This document shows, piece after piece, positions 8,813-19,513 of a stretch of 21,129 nt of DNA. Each line of letters begins with the position of its first letter. Position 1 is the stretch's first letter. Source of the stretch: Podila epigama (taxonomy: Eukaryota > Mortierellomycota > Mortierellomycetes > Mortierellales > Mortierellaceae); assembly GCA_015679605.1 (NCBI GenBank), contig JAAAVE010000368.1, forward strand, positions 1-21,129, read 5' to 3'. The translations under genes and the position numbers were made by a program. Under the pieces are notes generated by a model. It ran no database searches. It worked only from the letters and a program-made list of their open reading frames with translations, and was not told where the DNA came from.

Positions 8813-9723
8813 TGCACCTTTCCTTTCCTACCAACTACCTTTTTTTCCTCCTGCCCTTCTCTTCTTCACTCTCTCTCTTTCCGTCTCTCCTTCCCTCTCT
8901 CTGTCTTTACGTTCCTTTTTTATCCATCTTTCTATTTTCTTGTTCATCTTTGTTCTTTGTCACTTTCTCAACTTTTCAGGGCACTTGCCATAATTGTTCT
9001 TGGTTTCTCACCAAAACATCCTCTGCCACCTCGCAATTCCATCTCACCCACCCCTCGACATTGTGAGACGCACAGAATCTTACACACCCTTGGACATTCG
9101 TACCTGATACTCGGACACTTTAAAGACTCTAACATTGGATTTATTGGGGCAAGAAGGGGCATATCGTGTTGTTCATTGCGCAGAACAGCGAATATGGATG
9201 GAGCCGATCGACTCAATTTTTTTTTTGTGTTTCTCATTGAAGGTGCCGTTTGGGTCAACGGAGTTTTTCATTCTTTATATTATGCCAATGGGGTTCAGTC
9301 GAACAGCCAAAAGAAGAAATGGGAAATCCTCTCATCTATCCTCCCTTTGATCGATGCCTCAGCCATTGCAGGCATGTCTTCATATCCATTATCAAAAATG
9401 AAACCAAGAACAAAATGTATGGTGAACTATTACGTTGGACACTGTTGTATGCATTTGCATTTTGTGTGAGTGTGCGCGTGTGCGAGTGTGAGTTTGATAA
9501 ACGCAAGCGTTAACAAGGGATACATTTTGTCCATCTTTTTTTTTCTTTTCGAATCCCTTTTTCCTCCTTCTATCCTTCTTTTCATTCTGACCTTTTCGAT
9601 TTTCCTCCGCCATTCTCTTCCTCCACAACATTGTTCAATGACTCCTATTCACCACCTATAACTCTACAGAAACATCATATTACAACAGACATTACGGAAT
9701 TATGAATTGACTGGTAGAATCGG

Positions 9724-9774
9724 ACTGAGCTGAGCTGCGTTGCGCTAAGCTGAATTGAACTGAACTGAACTGAG
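9724..9774 (+). repeat. CTGAA/CTGAG pentanucleotide repeat
   Basis: About ten tandem five-base units occur, purest at the right end (AACTGAACTGAACTGAG) and degraded on the left (CTGAG, CTGCG, CTAAG). It lies in intergenic DNA. Confidence 0.85.
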
Positions 9775-10283
9775 CAAAACTCATTGTCATGAATACCTAA
9801 AGATGACAAAGATGAAAGAAAAGAAATAACCTCTTCCCTTCAGGTTTTCATTCTCTGACGCGTTAAAACATACTTGCACTCACATACCTCACCATTCACC
9901 CATTCACAATACGACTCTGCTCAACATGTTCTCAATGGCTGATCGATTAAGCAAGAGCGGCTACAACTTGCACTCTAATTGTGTTTACATTCAGGTGCAA
10001 CTATCAGTGGCGATATCCATAATTGGCATTGTTGTCACTCACTCTCATCACCACCTTTTCCAGTCCAAGAATCTGTTTGACCTCGTGTTTTGTGTTGTCT
10101 GTCCATCAAGCACCATCTCGTGGTGTACCATGGTGTTGGCGTACATATCGTGCCATACGGGTGCTCACTCCCTTTCTTTGAATCATGGATGAACGAGTTT
10201 TCTTATCTTTTTCTTACTTTTTCTCAACTTGAATCTCCTGCACTGTTGTCAGTCCTATTCACCTACCCAATTTGTTCACTTCG

Positions 10284-10335
10284 CCTATTCACATCACCTA
10301 TTCACATCACCTATTCACATCACCTCTTCAGCACA
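10284..10335 (+). repeat. 13-bp tandem repeat CCTATTCACATCA
   Basis: Three perfect copies run head to tail (10284-10322), followed by one degenerate copy. It is intergenic with no evident function. Confidence 0.9.
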
Positions 10336-11351
10336 TCTTTTCTCGTTGTTGTTGTTGTCCGTTGTTGGAACCGTTGGAATGAATAAATTTGTTGTACGAT
10401 GCTCACCAAGCATTCCACACTTTTCGGTTAAATTCGCGTACCATTTCAACCTTGTTGCTGATATTCTTTTTGTTACAAAGAATCCAACGAATTGGTTCAA
10501 TTAGCAATGGCATTTAACCAAGTTTGCCCATAGCAGATGCACAAGGGCATTGCGTGCAATACCATGTGGCCAGGGACTTGTGTCATTACAATTCTTTTTT
10601 TTTTCTGTGCAACAATGACATCTTATGAAGTTCTCACACTCCTACACAGAGTCCTACTTCAGCACCAGGAGAGGTCGGTTGCATGGAAAACAAAGAATCT
10701 GTACCCCAGAAATGCAAATATTGGTAACAACCATGCTCACTTACTTTTGAACTTGGACTAAAAAATATGAGCATCCCACAATCCTCAGCCTAACTGAACT
10801 TACCCTCATCACAACCATAAACGTAAAAAAGTGAGCAGCTCAAAACGGTTGAGCATCCAACATTAACGACTGACACTTGGGGGGGATTGACAACTGACAA
10901 ACAAATGTCACCTTGCATGTCACGAACCTGTTACTCCATTGAGAGCCACTCTCGTTTGGCCACTCGCTCACCCCGCGTGGAATTTAGAGAGTCTAGTTTC
11001 CATTTTAGCGTCCTTTTTTGATGAATGTTTCTGTTGTTGTTGTTTGTTTCGTTGTTTATTGTGAGTCTTCATCTCTTTTGCTCGTTGTCTTTGTTTCTGC
11101 TGCTTGCCTCTATGGGTCTGTCTCTCGTCACTTTATTTATTTTTATTTTCCATCTCTCATCCTTTCATCTCATTCAAATCTCGCATCTCTCTCTGCTCCA
11201 TTCTCATTCCTCCTCTCTCCTACACACCACCTTTGGCACTCTTCGAGTGCACCTTACCCGGATTGAAAGATATCTGGCTCCCCTTTCTACCACCCTACCT
11301 TCTAATCCACCTTAATTCTGCCCCTTCTCCTTACTCCTCCACTACTCCACT

Positions 11352-11417
11352 TTCCACTCGAACCTCCTTCACTCTCCACTCGACCCTCCTTCACTCTCCA
11401 CTCGACCTCCCCTACTT
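11352..11417 (+). repeat. 22-bp tandem repeat in promoter-proximal DNA
   Basis: Two near-perfect copies and one partial copy share the core TCCACTCGACCTCC and carry TTCACT at the unit end. The block lies about 160-225 bp upstream of the membrane-protein ATG, so it may carry repeated binding sites or simply be a minisatellite. Confidence 0.8.
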
Positions 11418-11495
11418 ACTCACACTCTCGAATATCACTCGTCTTCTTCTTAATGCCCCCATTATTCCCTAATACTTAAAATAAGGATCCCCAAT

Positions 11496-11518
11496 ACACA
11501 CACACACACACACACACA
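11496..11518 (+). repeat. (CA)n microsatellite
   Basis: About eleven perfect CA units lie in the leader region about 60 bp before the membrane-protein start codon. Confidence 0.95.
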
Positions 11519-11575
11519 AACCCAAACACAAACGCATTCACACACAAAGGACCAAGGACATTCGTCTTCCAAAAA

Positions 11576-11911
11576 ATGGCTGACCGTCCTCCAATCACCT
11601 CCACAACTGTCCGACGCACAGCAACACCGCTCCCGACTAGGACAGGACCTGTTGGCACTACCATCGCCCGCAATACCACCACCAGACGTACTTCCACACG
11701 TGCAGTGACCCGGACAACAGGCGGCTCCATCTCAACAACTGCCACCATCAGCGCCACATCGACCCCTACCCCTGAGCCCACTGCTGGTGGTCTCTCTGGT
11801 GGGGCCATTGGCGGCATCGTCGGAGGCGTTGTTGTCTTATTCGCCCTCGTCGGATTCTTTGTCTTTAAGCGTCGCAAACGTTCCTCGGCCATTGCCAACT
11901 CGGCCAAAGGA

Positions 11912-11962
<51 letters not shown>

Positions 11963-13450
11963 CAAGGTGGAAAATCTGAAGTAGACAATGCAGCAGTGGC
12001 CGTGTCAGGCCCTATCTCAGGCCCAATGGCCCTTGCACCCGAAAAGGGTATCGATTCTGTTCCTGACCATGCAGCCGAGGCAAAATTTCGTGAACAGCAA
12101 CAGCTCCGTCCTGGCATGCGAGACGAGCTTTTTGGGACAGCACCTGGCGTTAAAGCTGGCCACCAAAACAGCAAGGACTCGGCGAATGGTCACGGCCATG
12201 ATCAAAAAAATGGTCTCGACAAACTCAACGGAAACTACAACACATATGATTACCATGGTAATTCAGGAGATATCAACTTTGGTGGCCAACAGGATGCAAA
12301 TTCTATTGGAGCACAGCGCGCTGCTCCACATCCTCGTGACTTGACGCATGGGAACATGACTCCATCCCCTGATTACTACCTGGGCAAAGAGGACATTGAC
12401 CCTCGCCGTGACTTGCGCGGAATGGATACGCCCGAGACATACGTCGAGCACCAATACCAGCATCAGTACCCGTATGCAGACCAGAAAGGAAATGAGGCGC
12501 GTCGTTTATCGCTCACGTCAGATAGCAAGCATGACCTTCACAACGCAAGCAGCCCTAACCCTGAACAGGGACGACAGGCGAACTCGAATAACAAGGCTAT
12601 AGGCCCTAAGGAGAGCATTGGCTCAGTTCAGATATTACTAGAGCATAGCTCGCCCGATAATCGTCAGCTTTATCAAGCACATGCGAACCAGAACAATAAC
12701 AATAATCGGGAAGTAGGACGAGCTCAGAACGGTCTTCTCTCACCTGGCGTTAATTCGGATGCCATGTCCGAATCGACCGTGTCCATGATGCCTGCTCTCC
12801 CTCCCGCGGCCAGCAGTCAACAGCAACAGAATCATCCTCCTGGCCCTGTCCGTCATGGGCCTAATTCACCCGTCTCGCCACGAATGCACGATGACCCTTA
12901 TGCTGGCAGTGCGTTTAGTTCAGAGGATTATGACAATCGCTCAATGGCCTCGGGTCCGTATAGTGCGTATGGCCAAAACGGCAATAACCATGGTCAAGGT
13001 CAAGGTTACGGTCACAGTCAAGGCTACGGATCTCCCTACCAACAGTCGCCTCCAGCTTACCCAACATCACATGACTATGACCATGGACATGGGCATGGTG
13101 GTGGTGGTGGTGGTGGTGGTGGTGGCTACGGTGGATATGGACCTGATGATGGGTATGGAGGTCAGGGCGGCTATGGTGGAGGCAATGGGTATGGAGGAAA
13201 CGCAGGCTATGGCCATGGAGCACAGGGATACTCACCTCAGGTCAACCCTCGCCAGGGGCCATCCTACCCAGGCCCAGGATCACCCCCTTACCATACAAAT
13301 GGCCGGCCCCAACAGCCACCCCGTGGTGGACAAGGATACTACGGCGGACCTCCTCCACGCGGAGGTGGCCAACCACCCCGTGGTGGTGGAGGTGGAGGCG
13401 ACAGCCATCGTCAGAACCCACATCATCGTGCCCTCAACGGACATTACTAG
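11576..13450 (+). CDS. Single-pass membrane protein with Ser/Thr-rich N-tail and Gly/Gln/His-rich C-terminal region
   Basis: One uninterrupted frame of 624 residues begins at ATG in an A-rich context and ends with TAG; an in-frame stop at 11477 precedes it. Residues 1-70 are rich in Thr, Ser and Arg (possible O-glycosylation), followed by a glycine-zipper transmembrane helix (about 74-97, GGAIGGIVGG then VVVLFALVGFFVF) and a basic stop-transfer cluster KRRKR. Then come a Gly-Ser linker, a long polar region with Gln/Asn/His, and a C-terminal Gly/Tyr/Pro region with a run of Gly and GYGG-type repeats. The layout recalls fungal one-pass wall sensors of the Wsc/Mid2 style, but no WSC domain, signal peptide or other known domain is visible, so that role is only a guess. 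Confidence 0.85.
11918..11959 (+). repeat. (GGTTCT)7 hexanucleotide repeat
   Basis: Seven perfect GGTTCT units encode the alternating Gly-Ser linker just after the transmembrane segment of the membrane protein. Perfect repeats like this are prone to slippage in steps of two residues without a frameshift. Confidence 0.95.
13097..13123 (+). repeat. (GGT)9 trinucleotide repeat
   Basis: Nine GGT codons followed by GGC encode a polyglycine run in the C-terminal region of the membrane protein. Confidence 0.95.
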
Positions 13451-13867
13451 ATATAATACAGTGCGCGACGATGTACGACGCGAAACTAGAAAGTTGGGAG
13501 GGGGGTTGTGTAATCTCTGTTTGTTGATGTTGTTATGTTTGTTCCCATCCATTGTCGGTGTGTGCAACAACACCCTTTTTTTCGGATGGGGATTTTTTTT
13601 TTTTTTTTTTAAGGAGGATGGAAAGGGAAAGCCGCACGCGAGGCGAATGAAATTTGGCACGACACCAAAAAAAGTGAAAAAGCAAGTTTAGGTTGCGCTT
13701 TTTTTTTTTTTTTTTTTTTTTTTTCATCACCACATTCACATTCACATTCACATTCACCCTTTGAGGATTCAATCCCATCTCATCAATCACATTCATCTCA
13801 TCCACCATCCTAGCCATCTCTCATTCGCTTTTCAAACGTGGACTCACCCCATATTTCAATTCTCAAA
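13451..13867. other. Intergenic region with long T homopolymers
   Basis: This is the 3' flank of the membrane-protein gene and the promoter of the coiled-coil gene. It contains T runs of about 18 (13593-13610) and 26 (13699-13724) and an ATTCAC hexanucleotide repeat (about 13731-13757). No gene is supported. Homopolymer lengths are likely to be inaccurate in any assembly. Confidence 0.7.
13699..13757 (+). repeat. T26 homopolymer and (ATTCAC)n repeat
   Basis: A run of 26 T is followed after a few bases by about four ATTCAC units. It lies 110-170 bp before the coiled-coil gene start. Poly(dT) tracts typically exclude nucleosomes in fungal promoters. Confidence 0.85.
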
Positions 13868-16800
13868 ATGGGGTCGACAACTCAGAGTCGCAGCATCGTA
13901 CCACCCTCTTCATCCAACTCCCATAGAACGTCGCTCAAGACCCCACACACCAACAATGTCCGCTGGCCCGTGAACCTCAATCAACTCGCCGCCATTTCAC
14001 TTGACGATGACTCGGACCTGGACCGTTCGTTTACAGATGGTAATAGAGATGTCGTGTCGTAACCCTCTTGAGGGTGTACTTTTTTTCATCCATTCACTTT
14101 ATGGCATATGCGACGCGTCGATTTTTTTTTCCTTGTTGTTCAAGTTATTCCGAGTACAAGTATCATTGTTGGAGGCTGGCTGCTTTTGCCATTGTTACAG
14201 CAATTGCCGTAGCTGTTTGCTTTGCTTCTACTTTGGCTATGCTTGTGCTTGTACCTCCAATGGCATCATCCTCAACCTGATACGCAAGATGATGCTCAAT
14301 GCTGCTGTGTGCCCCATTTTTTTTGCTCACAATCGAACCCCACATGTTATCTAATTCAGCATTTAATATGTATTGACACATTGAAACCTTTCGTGTTCCT
14401 CTCTGTGTAAATGATTTTATCCATGTTGCCATGCAGTCTCCAGCAATGATCTGGGTTCCGTCAAACTGTTGAGAATGCTCAAGGATAGCGACGACGAGTC
14501 CACTCCGTCCGTAGCCCCATCCGAAAGCCGTCTTCGAAGGTACACTTTCCTTTTTTACATACATCTCTCCCGAATCTGCCAGTGCAGCATCCTTCTATGC
14601 CAACCTATCCCATCCTTGTTGTTATGATCATGGACATTGACCCTTATCTGACCCCTTCGTTCCGGCATTGACACAAATGGCTCCTGTCTGCGTTACTGTC
14701 CGTCGTCTTTTTTTTTTTGCCCTTTGAATATTATGTTTTTTTTTTTTTTACTAAATCAAGTGTTCGCCTCCTTTCCAGGCCAAGGTCCGTCTATTCCAGT
14801 ATTCAACAGCCAACCCAACGATCGTCCTCAGACCTAACACGATCATCATCGCATCGCAAAGTCGAGTCTCGGGACTCGAGCATACCCAAGCTTCAACAAT
14901 ACAGGGTTTCCAGGTCGGATCCCAGAGGTCTCTCCATCTCCTCGTCATCGTCCTCACTTCAGTCACAGAATGGGTCACCGAATCGCGCGTCCACGGCCGA
15001 ATCCCATGCTGCCGCCCACCAACCGTCTTCAGGGCAGGCGGAACAACAGCCTCAAACGCAACAGCAGCGTACCTCCCGGATTTCTGGCACGTTCGCAAGA
15101 CCTGCAGGGTCCAAGATCGGCTCAGCAGGCACACGATATTCTGCTCCACCTTCTACTATCACGGCTCCATCGACCACAGCTACGACTACGACCACTGTTG
15201 CAAACGCGAACCCTACCTTCTCCAATTCATTGCTTCAACGGCCCAAGGCATTGAACCATTCATCTTCAGGTAGCTCAATGAATGCACATCACTCAAAGTC
15301 ATCTCTTCCAGCACCTTCGTCGTCCTCCTCACTGGCATCCAGGGCAACAGGTTCAGGCTCAGTGACGGCTATTAAACAGAGATCTTCCATTCCAATGACA
15401 AGGCAGGACTCTCTCCAAGGCAATACATCAAGCAGCTCAGCTCGGTCTGATTCAGAGCCTCGAGGCGCACAATCGCCCTCCCGGATTCCTGGATCACCAC
15501 GTGGAGGCATCCCAACGCTGGCAGCAAAATCTGTGGGCACTCATCAGACACAACAATCGCTCTCTCGACCAACGCAAACAACCCCTGCGATTGCGACGGA
15601 CAGTCAGATTGGTGTAACGCAACCAGAACCTGATGATGATCACTCCTTTAAGCCGAATGATGTTCCAATGGATACTCAACGAGTGTCGATTGAAGAAAAA
15701 ACGGCAGCAATGATTAGCGAATTGACAAAAGAATTGGAGCGTTGTAAGATCGAGGCGCGGGATTTTCAAGAGGAGCATGCGCTCGCGGAGACCCGGCGTA
15801 AACAAATCTCGGATCTAGAGAGGGATCTTGAGGTGGCTCTAGAGGCGCTTCAGAATGCTGAAGGAAAAGTACTCGATATCAAAACGGAAAAGGACCAAGC
15901 GCTCGAGGCACAGAAAGGAGAGCATCAAGGGGTAGTGGAGTCGTTACAATCTCAGATCAAGACTGCAAAGTTGGAACTTGAACAAGCAGCACAGGAGAAG
16001 GAGGAATTGGGGAAGGCGAAGTCACTTTGTCAAGGTAAAAACCTATTTGTTGAATCAATGGACACATTGAGTAATGGGAAATATGTTTTTGTTTCTTATC
16101 CCCATTTGCGTTGAGCATTGAAGAGTGACATGGAAAAACCCTTTCTTGTATTGTCCAATTGCTAGATCTAGAGCAAAAGTTATCGCTCGCTAATAAGGAA
16201 ATCGAGCAGCTTGAGCTCCAGGTTGTGCCTGCAGAACTTCAAGATGTCCACCAGGCTCATTTCCAAGCTACACAAGAATTGGAGCAAGCAAAGATTGATA
16301 TTGCGAAATTACGAGAAGAGCTATCGCAAGAGAAATCCAAGGTGACTCGAGAGCAGGAAGAGTCTGGTCACTTGTTGGTCAAGCTTAGCCAACTTCAAGA
16401 GACAATCTCGTGAGTTATTATTATCTTTTTCTGTTCGTCGTATTATAAAGCAAGGCGAGATCACATGACTCACTCCATCTTTGACATACCCGAAAAACTT
16501 AGAAACCAGCTACGAGATATTGGTCAACTAAAAGACCAGCTCAAGGTGAGATGCACGACAAGTCTTTCTCACTGAAGCAGATATATAAGGAGCCATTCAA
16601 CTCATCCCAATCTTTCACACTTTCTCGCATCTAATAGGACCATGAAGACTGCAAACAAGCCGCTGAAGTAGCCGAGTACCAGCACAAGAAAAGTGTCGAT
16701 CAACTTCAGGTATTATTATCTTGGTGTTTGTCTGTGGGCGGCTTCTATGATAACACATCCACTTCTTTGGATTTCAAATTCTAACAATTGTTTCTTCAAT

Positions 16801-18119
16801 GACTTGGCAGAAAGAGATTGCGACGCTGCAACAACAGATTAGCCAAACTAGTGAACAAAAGTCTCAGATGTAAGTTACAGTCTTTTGTTACAGTTCACAC
16901 TCCTCTTCGACATGTATCCATCTTTCCTATTTCTTGACCGTTTTGTTATCCTCTATGTTGCACTCAGTGAGCAAGCTTACCAAGAAATCCACGCTCAAGT
17001 ACAAACATTCCAGCAACAGCTCCAGCTCCAGCAGACACAGCTGATTCAGCAACAGACCGAGATTGGGACTTTACGAGTAGCATTGGAAGTAGAACAGAAG
17101 CAGTCATCGATGCTCTTGCAACAACAGGCTGCTGCGGCCGCCGTCGCCGTTGCAGCAACGGCAACGACGACAACATCGGCAACAACAGTGACGTCTGACA
17201 ACAATGTACCACCGTACAACGCTACTATGGCACCACAATTTGGTCGACGCGTTTCGAATGACCACGATGTCACTAGTGTCTCCTTTCAGATGGCCGATTC
17301 CATCAATAATGCAAAGTATGGAGGTAATGCGCAGCTTGATAGCGCATCGTCAACAGTGCTTGGTAATTCAGTCCCCCATGCAGGTATGGCAACATTTCCT
17401 CAGTTGCACCGTAGCTTTGACAATGGGTCTATTCTCGCTCAGGGCGTTCAAGGGATGAGTGCTGCACTTCCGCCCACGTCCGGAGGGACCTACGCTGTAG
17501 CACCATCTGGGTCAATGCAGACAGTACTGGGTGGTATGGGCACCTCATCGTCTTCAACTTCCTCAATTACTCCTACAGCGACTACTGTGCAACAAGGATA
17601 TGAAGTGGAGGTGAAGCCTAGGATGATTCACCGTGGTAGTTCTGGGTCCATCGGGGCAGGAAGTCGCGCGTCGATGCATGGCGATCTGTTTGGAACGAGT
17701 GGATCATCTCAAGTAAGTGGTCTTTTTTTTTTTTGAGGGATACAACGAGAGAGCAAGAAGAAAAAATAAACATGCTCGATGAAAGGAGACTAACACATCG
17801 ACGATTTGTCATTGTTGATAGTCTGTTGAAGAATTGACGGCGCAACTGCACAGTCTAATGAAGGAAAAGGAGAGGGTAAGTATCCGCAGCTAGCTAGTGG
17901 ATTGAGGGATATGCATGCAGATAGCCATGAACTTCACGTCGATGCAATTACTCATGATCCCTTTTTTTTTGTGACTAGTTCCAAGCGGATTTGAGCAAGA
18001 TACCTCTGACAGGAGGAGGACCTATGACGCGACGCAAAGTGGAGCTCCTTGAGGAAGCCATGGACGAAACCGAGCGAGCAATGAGCAAGATTCGATATTC
18101 GCTTCGCTTGAGATCATGA
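13868..18119 (+). CDS. Ser-rich coiled-coil protein with SxIP motifs (putative microtubule plus-end-tracking protein)
   Basis: Ten exons join in phase: 13868-14039, 14437-14539, 14779-16034, 16166-16409, 16503-16545, 16638-16709, 16811-16869, 16968-17712, 17822-17875 and 17979-18119, giving 962 residues. The N-terminal 390 residues are Ser/Arg/Pro-rich and disordered, with three SxIP motifs: SSIPKL (125-128), SSIPMTR (294-297) and SRIPGSPR (326-329). About 394-720 is a long heptad-like coiled coil (ELTKELERCKIEA, LEQKLSLANKEIEQLELQ), becoming Gln-rich. A Ser/Gly/Thr-rich stretch follows, then a final helical module with a fourth SKIP motif (922-925) and MTRRKVELLEEAMDETERAM. SxIP in a basic Ser-rich context binds the EB1 homology domain in animals and fungi, so microtubule tip or cortical scaffolding is a reasonable inference. 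No CAP-Gly, CH or motor domain is seen. The gene is sure; the role is moderately supported. Confidence 0.85.
14040..14436 (+). other. Long first intron (397 bp) of the coiled-coil gene
   Basis: The donor is GAT G|GTAATA and the acceptor GCAG|TC. Exon 2 restores the frame as a Ser/Asp-rich segment. Nothing conserved or RNA-like was recognised inside. Confidence 0.75.
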
Positions 18120-18708
18120 TATATATTTTAACAAATATACACTTTTAGTTCATTCATGAATGTAAAAATATCCAAACAGGTAGCACACATAGTGACACAA
18201 ACACGGATTGAGGCTATTCTGTGTGTGAACAATGGTGTACATAGTCAAAGGAATGTTGAGCCATCCAAAGAGACATTGCGCTATGGAATAGGCATGCTCA
18301 AACTCAACGCTGATAAAGCCAAGCCACAATAAGCCACCGATAAGATATTGTCAGCAATTTCTTTTAGGTTTCTATTACAAGATTCAACAAGTTTTTGTTT
18401 GGGCTTCAACAAGTTTTTTTAATTTTCTGTTGTCCAACAAAGTAGGCCATTTCCTGTGAAGATCGTATTTTGTCACCCTTTTTTAGTAATGTGAATCGCA
18501 AAACACAGGGTATGGATCAAGAAAGAAAATGATATAAAAAGAGCCCAGGCATTTCTTTCCATCTCCATCTTTTGTATCTTCTCATCTCATCCTTCCCACG
18601 CTTTGTCTCTTTCTCAACAACTTCATCACACTTCAGGACTTGCAAACACTTGCAACACTCAGCTTCAGCCTTAAACATCTACATCTACAACAACACAAGA
18701 AAAAAAAA
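18120..18708. other. Intergenic region upstream of the LUD-protein gene
   Basis: This region holds the 3' flank of the coiled-coil gene (AT-rich, about 18120-18200) and the promoter of the LUD gene. It contains a 14-bp direct repeat TTCAACAAGTTTTT at 18383 and 18405 (22-bp spacing), a TATA box and a CT-rich start region. No gene is supported. Confidence 0.65.
18533..18540 (+). promoter_or_regulatory. TATA box (TATAAAAA) of the LUD-protein gene
   Basis: TATAAAAA is followed by a pyrimidine-rich, CA-containing stretch suitable for initiation. It lies about 170 bp before the ATG, so a leader of roughly 100-140 nt is expected. It is the clearest TATA element in the window and fits the strong codon bias of the gene. 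Confidence 0.65.
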
Positions 18709-19513
18709 ATGACTCGCCCCGAGAACACTTTTGCTCATACCAACTTTGAGGCCCTCGTCAAGAACGATGCTCAGGTTGCCCACTTGGCTGATGGTGCCTA
18801 CTCCAAGCCTGCCTCCCCCGAGCGTGTTGCCAAGGCCAAGGCTGGTCTCGAGGCCAAGGGTTTCAAGGTCACCGTGGCCGCGAACAAGGACGATGCCTTT
18901 GAGAAGCTCAAGAGCCTCATCCCTGCTGTATGATACACACTCGTGCTATACTTTTCTGTCACAACTGTCTCATTGACTCACCCTTTCTTCTCTCACTTCC
19001 AATCGACCTCTCTCTCACTCTATGTAGGGCGTTTCGTTGAACATTGCTCACAGCACTACTCTCGAGGAGATTGGATTTGTCAACTACTTGATGGGAGAGA
19101 CTCCTTACAACAACTTGCGTGGTACTATTCTCGCTGAGAAGGACCCTGCCAAGCAGGCCGAGCTCCGTCGCACCATTGGTAGCACCCCCGACTACTTTAT
19201 CACCTCTGTCAGTGCCATCACACTCGCTGGATCCTTGAGCCACGGTGATCAGACCGGCACAAAGGTCGGCCCCGTCGCCTTTGGCGCTGGCAAGGTCATT
19301 ATTGTTGCAGGCGTTAACAAGATTGTTGAGGATGATGCTGAGGCATTGAAGCGTATGAACGAGTGGTGTGTGCCATTGGCTTCCGCTTTTGGACGCGAGG
19401 TCTTCAAGGCTCCCAGTGCTGCCCTTACCCATTTCGAAGTGATTCACGGCGCTAACCCTTTCAACCCTGACCGTATCCAGGTCTTGTTGATCAACGAGGC
19501 TCTTGGATTTTAA
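18709..19513 (+). CDS. LUD-domain protein (LutC/DUF162 family)
   Basis: Two exons, 18709-18927 and 19028-19513, join in phase 0 to give 234 residues. The ATG follows an A9 run, a typical strong fungal start context. The sequence shows the LUD signature: HSTTLEEIGF near residues 81-90, then TPDYFITSVSAITLAGSL, GPVAFGAGKVIIVAGVNKIVED and a C-terminal helix. In bacteria LUD subunits (LutC) work with the iron-sulfur proteins LutA and LutB in lactate oxidation; many single LUD proteins have no assigned substrate. No Fe-S cysteine cluster or signal peptide is present here, and no lactate gene is nearby, so the reaction is unknown. Codons are strongly skewed to GCC, CTC, GTC, AAG and GAG, unlike neighbouring genes, suggesting high expression. 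The family call is firm. Confidence 0.9.

Larger units (their letters stand above)
8635..11575. other. Gene-poor intergenic region (2.9 kb)
   Basis: I find no supportable gene. The left part (8635-9000) is the probable 3' UTR of the RGG-protein gene and is strikingly pyrimidine-rich. The middle holds short simple repeats (9724-9774, 10284-10335) and only short open frames with no family resemblance. The right part (about 11000-11575) is CT-rich with a 22-bp tandem repeat and a (CA)n tract, and is the likely promoter and leader of the membrane-protein gene. No tRNA A/B-box pair was seen. A non-coding transcript cannot be excluded. Confidence 0.6.

Noticed and set aside
9926-10192. An 88-codon open frame in the large intergenic region
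   Set aside because: It has no recognised motif, no composition typical of the coding genes here and no convincing splice partners. It may be chance.
11018-11472. Open frames beginning with hydrophobic, signal-peptide-like peptides upstream of the membrane-protein gene
   Set aside because: CT-rich promoter DNA translates into Leu, Ser, Phe and Val in any frame. An upstream signal-peptide exon was considered, but I could not find a donor and acceptor pair that clearly joins it to the gene.
8635-11575. tRNA, 5S or snoRNA genes in the gene-poor region
   Set aside because: No paired A/B boxes, GGTTCGA-type B box, or C/D box arrangement was found by eye.
18640-18708. N-terminal extension of the LUD protein upstream of its ATG
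   Set aside because: The frame is open but has no ATG. The ATG at 18709 sits in a strong A-rich context and gives a family-typical length.
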